DNA of 64,000 bases, taken from assembly GCA_025716855.1 (NCBI GenBank), contig JAIXMQ010000004.1, positions 310,001-374,000 of the forward strand, in the 5' to 3' direction. Both the position numbers and the translations under genes were made by a program. The stretch is from Pilaira anomala (Eukaryota; Mucoromycota; Mucoromycetes; Mucorales; Mucoraceae). The notes beneath the pieces are model-generated. The model searched no databases, had not been told where the DNA came from, and worked only from the letters and a program-made list of their open reading frames with translations. Below, piece after piece: positions 35,413 to 47,154 of this stretch (position 1 is its first letter; every line of letters starts with the position of its first letter).

Positions 35413-36996
35413 ATGGCAAAAATAAAAAGCAAAGGAAAATTAAAAAAAAATAAGGAACTTGCAAAGGACATCGTCTGGTGTAAGAAAAATGTAAAATCAT
35501 TAACACCACGAGAGTATTTCAAAAAGTTCAATATTACCGATCGTCAATATGGTCATCAACGTTACAACAACATAATTACAGGTCAACTGAGCAATACTTA
35601 CAGAAAGAAGCTGAAAGAAGAATTTCAGATCTGGCGCTCTGGTCCAGAAAGCAGCAAGTTCTGGGAACAGCAGTTGGAAAAGAAATCTAAATCTGAATCA
35701 AGCTATCAATCTACTAAATTTGCAACATCTCAAACACAGAAAGTTTACAAAGCGATGAACACTTCTTTTTGGGATGAAGATGACGGGTCAGATACTGAAA
35801 GCGATAATACAATTGATCAAGCTAGCGAGAATAAGCACGATATCAAAATTATTGAAGAAATAGATGACAGTGATTTGCTGGACAAGTGTCCGTCATTCTT
35901 ATCAGACGATAAGCACCCTGACGCAAACTGTTCATATTGGTGCTTGCAAGGCGAAGGGTCTGAAGAGTGGTCATCTGGAAGTAATAAAGATTGGATTATT
36001 AACAACAATAACATAACAGAAAACTTCAAACAAATACGAAGAGATTCATTTTCCGCAGCTTCAAATCTTGAAAGAATATCAAGTGTTCGTATATTAGTCC
36101 TCTCTCATATATTTGTTATATCTCCTATAATTGAACAGTCTGTTACCAGTTTAATACCAATAATGCCTGAAAATCTGTTAGTACAGACTGATGTTTTTCG
36201 TAGAATGGAAACCCCTATTGAAGTAGTGCAATGGGCACACAAGTTACATGAAACTCAAACATCAGGTTATGAAAAGGAATTATTAAAAATGAAAGAATAT
36301 ACATTGAAATCAAATCATCAAATCGTCAATAGACACCTCGAATTCTTGGAAGATATTGTGAAGTTTTACAGAGCACCACATAAAAATGATACTGAAGATA
36401 GTGCTTTAGATAGATTAAAAATGATTCTTCAACATGTCTTTTACTGTCAAAAGTACGTTGTAAACAGCAATACAAAACCTTTAGAAACTTCAAAACATTA
36501 CATACCTGATTACAAGCTATCTTACCCTGCCCGAGCTACAAAATTAGTTGATATTTTTATAGTTGAAGCAAAATTGAACTGCAAATCTTATTTTCCCCAC
36601 CAAGATGATTTCATCAAACTACGTTTAGAAATGCAAAAGATGATCAATGAACTTATTTATATAAACGTTTCTGAACCCATGGTGTTTGGGTTATTGTTGA
36701 CCGGCTTAGATTGCCAACTATATACTATGTACTTGAAACATGATGGTATTTATGTTTGCCGTGAAGTACAAACCTTTTCTTTGCCTCGCTCTTCTTACGA
36801 AATTATGCTTTGTCCCTCAATATTCTCAACAATGTTAGCACTACAAGATAAAATTGACATGATAATTCAACAAATCCGGACAAGAAAAAAAGGAAAATCA
36901 AGCTTATTAAATTTGACCCGTAAAGGTTATGATGCGCCGGTTCTTGTAAAGGATCCTCTAACTTTTTTTAGTGATAACCAAGAAGACAGCCAGTAG
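35413..36996 (+). CDS. Hypothetical protein with PD-(D/E)XK-like motif (copy 1)
   Basis: An uninterrupted 527-residue frame begins at the first ATG after a pyrimidine-rich leader. The N-terminus is very basic (MAKIKSKGKLKKNKELAK), followed by an acidic Ser-rich linker and a helical region. Near residues 365-395 it reads HYIPDYKLSYPARATKLVDI then FIVEAKLNC. PD, then a hydrophobic strand with ExK, fits the PD-(D/E)XK nuclease fold. A C-terminal part follows with VFGLLLTGLDCQLYTM and FSLPRS. The second copy (38190-39060) shares this layout: IPDLALY, ELFVVEVKKQG and MDLAYNGVYRMIEL. I know the pattern as a mucoralean hypothetical family but can give no proven function. DNA cleavage is inference from the motif. 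The gene starts 300 bp from the MULE inverted repeat. Confidence 0.7.
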   Translation: MAKIKSKGKLKKNKELAKDIVWCKKNVKSLTPREYFKKFNITDRQYGHQRYNNIITGQLSNTYRKKLKEEFQIWRSGPESSKFWEQQLEKKSKSESSYQSTKFATSQTQKVYKAMNTSFWDEDDGSDTESDNTIDQASENKHDIKIIEEIDDSDLLDKCPSFLSDDKHPDANCSYWCLQGEGSEEWSSGSNKDWIINNNNITENFKQIRRDSFSAASNLERISSVRILVLSHIFVISPIIEQSVTSLIPIMPENLLVQTDVFRRMETPIEVVQWAHKLHETQTSGYEKELLKMKEYTLKSNHQIVNRHLEFLEDIVKFYRAPHKNDTEDSALDRLKMILQHVFYCQKYVVNSNTKPLETSKHYIPDYKLSYPARATKLVDIFIVEAKLNCKSYFPHQDDFIKLRLEMQKMINELIYINVSEPMVFGLLLTGLDCQLYTMYLKHDGIYVCREVQTFSLPRSSYEIMLCPSIFSTMLALQDKIDMIIQQIRTRKKGKSSLLNLTRKGYDAPVLVKDPLTFFSDNQEDSQ

Positions 36997-37672
36997 TAGA
37001 AAATTTGTTGTGATATGTAGCATTAGTCTTTCTTGTAAAAAAAAAATGTTTTAGTAAATATCATTATAAAATAATAATAAAGTGCGTAAATAGTTGCTGG
37101 TAATATTTTAAAGTTAGTTATTCTCTTCAAAGATAACATGATGTGGGTTACTTAAGGTGATAAACTTGTGTATATTAGACGTACTGAGCTTCCCATAGAT
37201 TTTGAGACTTAATTTGATAATTTTTGGGACAAATTTATAAGTTATTGGAGCAAACTTTTAGGACAAAATTAAATTGTTTTTGGGAATGCAAAATTTAAGA
37301 AACTGCTCGTTAACGTAATGGCGTTCTTTATTAAAAAGAATTCAAAAAATGTCCCAATAATTATCTAATTTATCCCAAAACAACGAAAAGTTTGTCCTAA
37401 TAACTTATAAATTTGTCCCAAAAATTATCAAATTAAGTCTCAAAATCTATGGGAAGCTCAGTACGTCTAATATACACAAGTTTATCACCTTAAGTAACCC
37501 ACATCATGTTATCTTTGAAGAGAATAACTAACTTTAAATTATTACCAGAAACTATTTACGTACTTTATTATTATTTCATATGTACTGAGATTTACTAAAA
37601 CATTTTTTTACAAGGACTAATAATGCTATCACGACAAATTTTCTACTACTGACTGTCTTCTTGGTCATCATC
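36973..37672. repeat. Inverted repeat joining the 3' ends of two related genes
   Basis: Arms 36973-37260 and 37387-37672 are inverted copies with about 85-90 percent identity around a 126-bp centre. Shared blocks are AAAGATAACATGATGTGGGT, ATAAACTTGTGTATATTAGA and AATTTATAAGTTATT. The left arm includes the last codons of the 35413-36996 gene (DNQEDSQ), and the right arm mirrors them (DDQEDSQ). The two family members are thus convergent paralogues with a shared 3' region. Confidence 0.9.
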
Positions 37673-38189
37673 AGTAATGACTTTTACATTATTTCTTCTA
37701 CCATGTTCTGTTAAGTATCTGTACACCATCTTATTATTTTATGGATACTAAATTATATTTATTATTTCTCAGATTTTTCAACGACTACCGGGCTGTCACA
37801 AATCTTTCTCATCCACTCAGTTTTGTCTTCCTGATAAATACATATGTTCAAATAAGCAACGTTAGATTTGTTGAAAGTCTTAAATATAAGATAAGGTTTT
37901 TATTTATGAGAAAGAGGATGTATTTATACTAAAATAAAAGAGTGGAAAAGAGTCTGGTTCTTTGACAGTAGAAATGACAGTCTTGGATCAAGTAATTTAT
38001 GTGTTACACACATAAATTTATGAGTTGATAATTTAAGCTTTTGAGGAAAAGACCAAAAATGGGAAGCGTTTTGTATTCCTGAAAATATTCAGATGAAGTT
38101 TTGCGATACTGGGATATAAATTATTAATCAGAAATAATGTATAATGTTGGATAGAAGGTGGAACCACCCTCTAAATAGTAATCAATGAT
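37673..38189. other. Terminal coding piece and decayed sequence between paralogue parts
   Basis: On the minus strand 37640-37755 encodes YRYLTEHGRRNNVKVITDDD and ends QEDSQ-stop, the C-terminus expected for the second paralogue. Between this and 38190 no open frame is seen, so the link to the upstream exons is lost or lies in an intron. Confidence 0.45.
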
Positions 38190-39060
38190 TAAAGATATAT
38201 ATATCTGGTATATATCAATATCTTGTATATATCACTTCCAATACTTCTCCCTTGAGTGCTTGGAACAAAAAATTTTTTTTTGGTTTCTTCGACCACAGTC
38301 TGTCACAAAAAAACATATAACATTAGAAACTGAATCAGAAAAAAAAAATCGATAAATACTTACTTTTACCTCGTCTAACCTCTGCATAATGGTTGGGATC
38401 AACATAATATCATTTATGTTCCCCCGACAAGCATAAAATTCGCTCAGCTCGATCATTCGGTACACCCCATTATAGGCAAGATCCATCTTATATGCTGTAA
38501 TCTTTATACCTATTTTATCTATGTAAATAATACATATCTCAATAAATTTGGAATCTATAAAAATTTACCCTCCACAAGTAATCTAGGAACTTCTGGATTT
38601 TTGACCTTATACTGCAGCAATTTGTCAAGGGCCAACTTCATTTCCTTGCCTAATTTTATTAGGTCTTTCTCCAGATTTCCGTTAATGTAATTTCCCTGTT
38701 TTTTCACTTCAACAACAAATAATTCAAAATTCATGGTTGAAAGGGAAACAACATACAACGCTAGATCAGGGATCATAACCTTGCCATCATTGTTGTTTGC
38801 TTTCATTCTGTAGGTAAACCTATTATTAAACTTAGAAACTAAAATTTAATACACCATATTTGCTTTAACACTGACCATTCATGCTTTGTATCTTTGCATT
38901 GTGATAAGATGCAGTTTTTTAAGAATGGGCGTAATGTTTCTATAATTAGATTGGATTCACACTGCTTGGGAGAGGAATTCAACAGCACGCTCAGCAACGA
39001 AGACACAATTTTTATTTCCTGACCGTCACAGCTGCTTCTGATCTTATCTATCTTATGTAG
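38190..39060 (-). pseudogene. PD-(D/E)XK-like hypothetical gene (copy 2), likely broken
   Basis: Exons can be joined in frame. One ends near 38874 (CILSQCKDTKHEW). The next covers about 38829-38570 with VMIPDLALYVV, FELFVVEVKKQGNY and LIKLGKEMKLALDKLL. The next, about 38519-38363, has ITAYKMDLAYNGVYRMIEL and MLIPTIMQRLDEVK, followed by a short last exon (VVEETKKKFFVPSTQG) running to about 38190. PD and ExK spacing matches copy 1. Upstream of 39060 the frame runs into a decayed transposase, and no start codon or N-terminal half is visible. It is therefore 5' truncated, even though the motif exons are stop-free. It is convergent with copy 1. Confidence 0.6.
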
Positions 39061-39139
39061 TGATCAAAAATATTAAAGAGAGTGCCCTAATATGCAAATA
39101 AGTATGAGCGTTCTCTTGCTAAAAAGTAAAATAATCAAA

Positions 39140-39720
39140 ACGTACAATGTGCGGCACTCCGACAAGCTTTTTCTCATTTGTGCTCCCTTGATGCATTCTT
39201 GTCTAAAACCTCGAAGTACATTTATCGGTGACAAAATTATACAATCTTGTCTTTGATATACTAAGATCAGTGAACCGGCTGGTAAGGTCGTCCATTAGCT
39301 GATCAAGGACTAAAGAAGGTCGGTCATCTACTAAATCCACCAGAAACATTTCATGTTTTGGTCCCAGTTTAGGAGGCCTTCCTACAGGTCTACCGCTGCC
39401 TTCTTTTCATTTTGAAGTTAGGATGAGGATCCTTCTCCTTCTTCTTTACCCAAATCTGAGCAATACGTGACTTTATGTTGAGTTTAATTGTTGCTGCTCG
39501 TGCACTCATACCTTTATTGACAACTAAATCAAGAAATTGCTCTCTCTTGTTATCTTTATAATGCTGATAAACTCCTCGCTTCTTTAGGTTGCTTAACAGC
39601 TTTCTTAACCTCTTTATCAGGTGGTTTAAGGTCAAGATATGTATCAAGGTTTGTTACATTTCTTCATCAACTTCCATTTCGACAATTCCAACTTCCATCG
39701 TTAAAGTAGTTGCTTTGGCT
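39140..39720 (-). pseudogene. Tc1/IS630-like transposase, N-terminal half, frameshifted
   Basis: Pieces in three frames give a recognisable order. First a short acidic start (MEVGIVEMEVDEEM), then PPDKEVKKAVKQPK. After a frameshift come RGVYQHYKDNKREQFLDLV and NKGMSARAATIKLNIKSRIA. After a second frameshift come GSGRPVGRPPKLGP, LMDDLTSRFTDLSISKTRLY and NF. This is the paired helix-turn-helix region and the GRPVGRPP linker of a DDE_3 transposase family common in Mucorales. The catalytic domain is missing downstream. At least two frameshifts and a stop make it inactive. It abuts the 5' side of the truncated nuclease-like gene. Confidence 0.7.
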
Positions 39721-40153
39721 GACTTCGTGTACAAAGTTACTTATTAGTTAAAGAGAAAAAAAAAGAAAGAAATGCGAAAAATTTTAACCTCTTTCGTGCG
39801 AAAAATAAAATTAATTTAGGCGCCTTGGCGCAATTAATTTCTGAAAATAGTGTAATAATGTTCAACGGTCTCAATACGGATATCAATTAAGTATTACTTC
39901 AAATTGACGTAATATGACTCTCATTTTCAACTTTGAGTCATTTTACTTGACTTTATATATACAACAGTATATGCAGTAATAACATACACTTTAATTAAAG
40001 GATTGGCAAAAAATATAAACAGTGGCTCAGATATTGTTTACACGTACTTTATTATAGAAATAATACGTAACCCCGACTAACCTTTTATTTATTTTTTTAT
40101 TTATTTTTATTTTACCTTTTCTTCCTTTATTTTATTTTACAGCTATTATTTAT

Positions 40154-42142
40154 ATGTCGTCACGTACATTGCCTTTCGAAGTTTTACAAGATATATTTCG
40201 ATACATTGGAGACAGTAAACGAGATCTAGCACAAATCCAACTCGTTTGTCATGACTGGAATTACGCAGCAAGAGAATTTTTCTATAAAACAGTAACGATT
40301 TATGATGATATAAGAGAAGTTATATTTATCGCAACTATATCAGGGCCTTTAAATCTTGGTTCACTCGTAAAAGAAGTTTATTTTGAGACTTTATGCTATC
40401 CATTACCTCGAGCATCACATCAACATGTTTGGGAGCAACGAGATACATTTAGAAATGTAATAAATAATTGTCCTCAGATTTTGAAAATTGGAAAATATGC
40501 TGTGATGCCATCTGTATATACTGAGCTATTGAATGCAGCCTCTAACAATCAATTACAACATCTACAAGTACTACCTGAACCTTTATATGGTGTAGATCAA
40601 AGAATGTATGCTTCTACAGCATTATCATTTAAGAATACACTTAATAAATTGGTTTTATTTTATTGCTCATCAGAACTCACTTCAACTGAATCCTATCATT
40701 TATTAACTTCAAAATTAAAAGAATTTAAAGCATTGAAAAAGTTAAAAATTGATATTGAATCAAATCAGTGTATCATCAATTTAGATCCATTATTTCAAGA
40801 TTGTCCTTCACTCATCTCACTCAATATCACTATTCATCTCCTTTATCAAACTAGAGCAAAATTTAAAAAAGTATCAACAACAGCAGAAGAGACATCACTT
40901 ATACCATCATTATCCATCATACCTCGTCCTAGTATCACAACCTTTAAAGGTGAATGGGATATAATTCAAACTGATAGTTCCCTACTCTATTTTATGCACA
41001 AATTCCCAAACCTTAAAAGATTAGAATTTCATAGCTCCGATTATTTCTGTGAACAATCAAAATCTGGATGGCTTCGTCTAAGGCTTTTAAATCATCACTC
41101 GGCTTATTTGTTTTCTGAACCAACCTTGGTTCGTTTTTTTCAATACTTGTCAAAAATACCATGTCTCTATATCAAATTATCATTTAGAGTAGATATCACT
41201 TCTTGTTGGTCTCACTTTATAAAAGATACTAGTACTATATCAAATATGGCTACTAGTTCTGCTGCAGTTATTTTTATCTATCATCCACCAAACGAAGATA
41301 TTTTTATAAACAATCAAAATATTGGATTATCAAGAAGTTCGTTCAGGGATCCATTAAAGATAACCATTCACTTTCATTTTGAGGATGATGATAGATCAAA
41401 TAGACATAATTTATACTCTCCACATAAGAGAATGGTAGAAAAATCAGGAGGTCTCATACGGAAATTGGAAGTACGCCATATAGGTATCGCCCATTTTCGA
41501 AACGAAAGCATATTCGATGACGATACAGCCGATGATAATTCAGATATCGAAAGTGAAAGACTCTTTAACAGCACCGTAGATGCTTATTGGTTAGACGAGA
41601 TATTACAAAACTGCCATCAGTTGGAAGAACTGACGGTCATTGAACCCGGCTTTATTAAGCTGCAACTAGAGCACGATATAAAATCAACGAATTCATCAAT
41701 TAAAACACTACGGATGATAAACTGGGCACCTAGTACCTCATATCACTTACTTTACGAACTCTCTGACCGGTTACCATCACTACAAGATTTTTATTCAAAG
41801 TATTCACTTGGATACTCTGAGGGAAAGAATATCATAATCAATATGCCATTCACTTCATTCACTTCTTTGGCCTGGGATGAAGGCACGTATCAGTTGGGTA
41901 CCAGAAAAAAAGAATGGAAACTTTTCACGAGATTAACTACGATCATGGGTCAAGTCTTTTTAGAGCTGCATGAATCAGGTACCATCTTGGTCTCTTCTGA
42001 AGAAATTTATAAAAGGTCTTTAAAAGATGCTTCAAATCGCTCTTTTGATATCATTTGTAAAGGTATCTTAGTTTTTTCTGTCTCTATTTCTGGTTTTAAA
42101 CAATCTTTTAAATTAAGTGAAATACCTGTGATACCCTTCTAA
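40154..42142 (+). CDS. F-box protein with leucine-rich-like C-terminal region
   Basis: An intronless 662-residue frame. The F-box is at about residues 5-50 (LPFEVLQDIFRYIG, IQLVCHDWNYAAREFFYKTV), the Skp1-binding part of an SCF ubiquitin ligase. The remainder is a long region with irregular leucine-rich spacing (LKKLKIDIES, LISLNITIHLL, NLKRLEFHSS, QLEELTVIEP), as in large mucoralean F-box families whose substrates are unknown. ATG follows a pyrimidine-rich leader. The stop is 94 bp from the convergent stop of the HSP70-like gene. Function beyond the F-box is inference. Confidence 0.82.
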   Translation: MSSRTLPFEVLQDIFRYIGDSKRDLAQIQLVCHDWNYAAREFFYKTVTIYDDIREVIFIATISGPLNLGSLVKEVYFETLCYPLPRASHQHVWEQRDTFRNVINNCPQILKIGKYAVMPSVYTELLNAASNNQLQHLQVLPEPLYGVDQRMYASTALSFKNTLNKLVLFYCSSELTSTESYHLLTSKLKEFKALKKLKIDIESNQCIINLDPLFQDCPSLISLNITIHLLYQTRAKFKKVSTTAEETSLIPSLSIIPRPSITTFKGEWDIIQTDSSLLYFMHKFPNLKRLEFHSSDYFCEQSKSGWLRLRLLNHHSAYLFSEPTLVRFFQYLSKIPCLYIKLSFRVDITSCWSHFIKDTSTISNMATSSAAVIFIYHPPNEDIFINNQNIGLSRSSFRDPLKITIHFHFEDDDRSNRHNLYSPHKRMVEKSGGLIRKLEVRHIGIAHFRNESIFDDDTADDNSDIESERLFNSTVDAYWLDEILQNCHQLEELTVIEPGFIKLQLEHDIKSTNSSIKTLRMINWAPSTSYHLLYELSDRLPSLQDFYSKYSLGYSEGKNIIINMPFTSFTSLAWDEGTYQLGTRKKEWKLFTRLTTIMGQVFLELHESGTILVSSEEIYKRSLKDASNRSFDIICKGILVFSVSISGFKQSFKLSEIPVIPF

Positions 42143-42235
42143 ATTTTTTTTTTTGAATAAAGTTTTTTTTATTATTATTACTATAAATGAATCATGATTT
42201 TTTCGCCAAAATATTAGTTGTATTTATAAAACAGA

Positions 42236-45200
42236 TCAAAATGGAGCGAGAGTCAATGGTTCTCCTACGTTAACATGATTTTCTTCACTGGAAACAAAAT
42301 CTTGACCAACGATTTTAACTGAAAATTCAAGTGAAGAAGAATAAGCTTTGGGTCTCATTGAAATCATGATGGGTATATTACTAGCGTATTGAAAGCCAGG
42401 TATTTCCAATTCTTGTGAAAATTCTTTTACTTTATCCCAAGAATTAACATCAGAAGGAACAGTCTCGTTTTGTTTTATATCATTCAAATTCTTTAGCTTA
42501 TACAGACCTATTTTTTTTTTTTATGAAAGTGTGTAAGTTTCATAATTTCCTATAACTAACTACATGTCATAATTGAATTTTTTTTTTTTTTTTTACTTAT
42601 GCAGATTCTTTCTCGATTTGATTTTCCTGTTCTCAAGTTTTTCCTGTCTACTAACCTAACTTGTTTTTCCAAATAAAATGTTTTATCTATACCACAACTA
42701 TAGATTGCATCTCCTTTCTTTAATAAGGTAAATACATAGTTTTCCTTTACTTCAGTCGCCATACTGACAGTGACTCTGTCTCTATAGAGTGGCGTTATTT
42801 TCTTATAACCTCTTTTAAACTGTGTTACAGTAAATCCATAAGTTTCACGGGAGGCTTGATGTAAAGCGCCCACTTGAAAACTCTCGTATGAGAATGGCTT
42901 CTGAGAATATTTCGGTTGAAAAAGGTGATCTGGAAAGTCTGAAAGGATGAAATATTTTGTTTCGAGCTTTTTTTCTTCTATACTGTTGTCTAGTTCTTTA
43001 GATAGTAAGTTTGCAAGTACGTTTTGGAAGTGTAGGTTATGGTTAAAATAAATCATGATGAATAGATGGGGTATGTCTTTGTAGGTTCCGAATAGACTTG
43101 TATTGACAAATGAGGCAGATAAAATGGTGATAATGCCCCTTAAAACTGGTTTAAATGCTATTTTTATAATATCTCGAACAGATAAATGTATCCTACAAGT
43201 ACATTTGCAAGTTAGGTTTATCATTTTTATATCGTTCATTGATAAATTTGTCGAGTGGTTTCCAAGTATCTATTGTTATTTATATAAAAATAAAAAGGCT
43301 GTTGTGTTCATTAGTTTTTTTTTATATATATAGTACTTACATTGTCTTTAATATATTTTTTAAAATTCTTGAAAAATTCCTCTTTCACTTTTAAAGAAAA
43401 CAAGTTTTCGAATCCGCTTTTATAATGAGTATCACATAGTTGAACCAAGTCTTCATTTTCTGTAACATGATGCCATATATATGTGACTAAAGAATCGTAC
43501 ATATTTTCGATTTGAATAACTTCATCTTTTAAAATAATAGAGGATGGATTATTTTCTCCTCCTGCAATGCTAGGCACTGTTACTACTTGATTTAAAGTTA
43601 GCTGTACGTAATTTTTTCTTAGTTGAGCCAAAACAAAATAAGACCGAAGAGGTATATCCAACTCAAAAAATCGTCGAATTAAAGGTAACAAACATTTTCC
43701 TTGTGGTAGGATTCTTATTTTCTTTGAATCGTCATTTTTATGAATCATTTCACTCGCAAATATGAGTTCCTTGAAACTTTTTTTTGACCCAATTACATTA
43801 TCCAGTAGCATCTTTTCAATAGAAAACACATAACCGATATTCTTATTACTCGTCGCCGTCGATGAGTTTAAATGGTCTGGCAATCTGTTAAATATGACTC
43901 GATTCAAGTAAGCCAAATACATCATTAAAAAGGTCTTGACATATTTTGGTTGTTGAATATAAGTTGAGTTTTTGTCAATCGAATGGACGGTGTTATTAAA
44001 AATTGTTTCAATTTCAGGCATAAGTGTTTCTTTTCTTTTAAAGAAAAAATCGCTCATTTGTTTACTTCCGATCTTTTGAAGAATCCTCTTTGAATTGGGT
44101 TTCTCTCGTTTCTTTTCTATTTGACGATCATATTTCTTGAACCGGTTTAAATCCTTGTTTAAACATTTTTCTAGAAATGAGATAATCCTGAGTAACTTGT
44201 TAAAATTTACTCTCTCTGTTTTTTTTTGCTAATAAGCTTCTTACTGATTTTTCACTTTTAAAGTTTCTACATCCATCACTTCAAAAAAAGCACCTAGAGC
44301 AGGTAATCTGAAGTTGAAAAAAAAATCTTTGTATTCAAATCTTTAAACTTTTTTTTTATCTGTTTGTATTTACTTACTGCATATTACCAGTTAGATAACT
44401 GTTATAATATATTTTTTCAATCTCTCCTTTGTCGTTTAAAAGAGAGTATGAGATTAATGTAGATTTAAAAGAAATATCTGACATGTCAAAAAAAAAAAAA
44501 AAGTTAAGTATAATATAGGTAACACATCATTTTGAATTTATTGTTACCTATATTTATCACAACATTTGGCTTTTTTGAGTCTAGAAATATTGAATACGGA
44601 GAATCATGCTCTATTTCTAATGGATTTTTTGGCATTATAAAAGGTAACGCATGCATATTTGAGCTAATTAAAACTTCTGCAGCTTTATTTGCGGCTCCTG
44701 TCATTAATTTAGATATAAAAACGCTCACACTACTTTCGAAGTTATGTGTTATCAGCATGAGCGTATAACTCGATTGATGTTTCTTGATTTCCAAAAAGCA
44801 ATTTAACCAAAGGATTAAAGGGGATACTGGTTGTTTGGCAGATGAGTAGCATTCATGAACTAAAATAAGTGTACGTCTTTTTCCAAAATTATGTTGTAAT
44901 AAAATCTTTATGGCTTTCAGGATATGATCGTCTATTTCTTCGCAAATGTCTGAGATGCTAATTGATTTTAAGGTTTCTGTTTGTGCTTCAGTCAAGTTCC
45001 ATTCTTTTATATCGACGTTATTGAATAATGTTTTTTCAGAGTAATCTGTAGCTTTACAAAACCGGAGATACTTTTACATAACAAAAAAAATAGCTATTAG
45101 TAACAAGAATAAAGTTTTCTTCTTCTTCTTCTTCTTCTTCTTCTTCTTCTTCTTTACCTTTGGCTTTGAAAATTCGTTTAAAATATGCTCTGCTATTTTA

Positions 45201-46240
45201 TTAATAGTATCGTCTTTACAATTTGTAGCGCTCTTAGGAAATAATTTGGTCTTTAGAAAGATACGGACACTTTTTCTGAAATAGTCTGGAGTCATGGAAA
45301 CTGCAATTGACTGTAATACTTTTGGGAAGAGAGTAGCGTCATAAACATCATCGACAAGAGATTGCTGAGGCTCGATTAAATCCAACTTGACAGAGAGTGT
45401 TCCGTTTCGATGAAAACCCGCTCTACATAAAATGACTTGTTCTCCTTTTCTGAAAACTTGCGTAGTACCTTTCACCTTGGCATACGTTTTATCCTGAAGA
45501 AAGCAAAAAGTAGATTCTAAATCAGTAAAAAACAACAATCTGTCTTTATGATCATCTTTTGATATAATTTTCGAATGAACAAAAATAGGACGAATCAAAT
45601 CCTCTCTAATTTCATAACTCCATTCTGACGGAACAATGAATACATAGTGAAATGCATTAGGGTTCTTATTCGATATCTCTCGATACTCGACGGAATTGTT
45701 TAGCTGTAATCGTAAAAAATCTGATATGGCTTGTAACAAGAATTCGTCATTTTCGTCTCGGTTACTTTTCCCCTTTTTAAAAATGTAGTATAGTTTATCC
45801 AAGAAATTATTGACGTATGTATCATCTTCTTTGGCTCGAAATGTCAACTTCTCCCCCCAATCTAAAATTGTTTTTTCTGGACTGTAGGTGATACAAGCCC
45901 TGCCTCTAAAAATAAAATGTAAAAATATATAAGATGGTGACATTTCTTTGATTTATTTGTGAAATATTGACTTATTACGTACTTTTGTGGATATGGCTTT
46001 TTACTGGGATAGCCTTCAAGTTTGTTTAAAAATGACTTGAAAGTGATAAATTTGTTGTCCATATCTAAATAGTTATAGGTGGTTCATAGAAATCAATATA
46101 ACAAGTGTAATAATTAATTTGTTATCAGCGCTTACGAATAACCATGCAATAACTGTGCTGTTGGAAATTGTAAGGCTCCTCCATTTTGATATAACAGAAT
46201 AGCTTTCTCTGAAAATAGTTGAAGTAGAAGAGAAAGAGTT
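42236..46240 (-). CDS. Very divergent HSP70/HSPA12-like protein with two ATPase-like modules
   Basis: One long multi-exon gene. Its C-terminal exons are clear: 42507-42236, 43283-42597, and the exon ending at 43333 (all phase-consistent). Upstream exons are about 44057-43333, 44995-44550 and 45920-45162, with short N-terminal exons near 46062-45983 and 46219-46140. The last third resembles the HSPA12-like C-terminus: HLFIMIYFNHNLHFQNVLAN in place of the LVGGFG strand, then SFQVGALHQASRETYGFTV and YVFTLLKKGDAI. Module 1 has ACITYSPEKTILDWGEKL, FIVPSEWSYEIREDLI and VILCRAGFHRNGTLSV. Module 2 has LMLITHNFESS and PNVVINIGDISF. The DFGTT and DGGGTVD nucleotide loops are absent in both modules, so ATP hydrolysis is doubtful. 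Exact boundaries at 44.1-44.5 kb and the true start are unresolved. Confidence 0.65.
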
Positions 46241-47100
46241 AAAATTTTCAACACTTGCTGGAAAAAGAAATCTTATTCCACAAAATATTTTTTGTGTGTT
46301 ACAGCTTATTAATTTCTTGTTCTGACGGTATCTCTATTTCCTTCTTTTTTTTTTTTTTTTTTGTTAAAAATACTAGTTAAAATTTTATACTTTTAATTTA
46401 TGACCTCTGATATGCAATACATTTTATAATCAGAATAATGTAAGCTTCTGTAAATGAGAAAACAGTGTGTGTTATCATGAATTTTAAAAAAGAAGTCCTC
46501 TAAGTGTGTGATACAATAACACAAAATTTTCACGACATACACTTTTGAGTAATACAAAGGAATTAATTTTAGTATTCTACTAGCAGTATTCCTTTCACAA
46601 AACTGGACAGTTTTTTTGAAAATGTTCGTCAAATTATTAAACCTAACTTGTTTGTAAGAAGAGCTAAAATTAAACATCACTCACCCATCCTCCCCCCCCC
46701 CATCAAATCACCCCGGTTTTTTTTTTAAAAAAAAAGAAGGTGCAGTTATTTCTTTAACATTAGCATGAATTTTCATGAATATCTGTCATTATAAAAGGAA
46801 GACGATGTACACTTTTATTAAAAATTAATGATAACTATTGGAGGAAATTTCCGTTCAAAGAAAAAAAAATGATTTAAAAATGGATATACAGAATAGAAAT
46901 ACATAATAAAAAAAAAGAAAATTAGTAAAAGTTTGAATAAAAAATCAACTTCTGTTTAATTGAAATTAACAAAAAAAAAAATTATACAAATACAAATACA
47001 CAAAGGATTAGATTAATTATCTTTTTAAAAATAAACAAGTTAGGTATACGTACATTGAATGCATCGTGGGGAGACCAGTGATAACTGGTCAGGAGTGTTT

Positions 47101-47154
<54 letters not shown>

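Noticed and set aside
46393..46680. 95-codon minus-strand frame as an N-terminal exon of the HSP70-like gene
   Set aside because: It has no DFGTT-like motif, no donor in a workable phase was found, and the composition looks like AT-rich noise.
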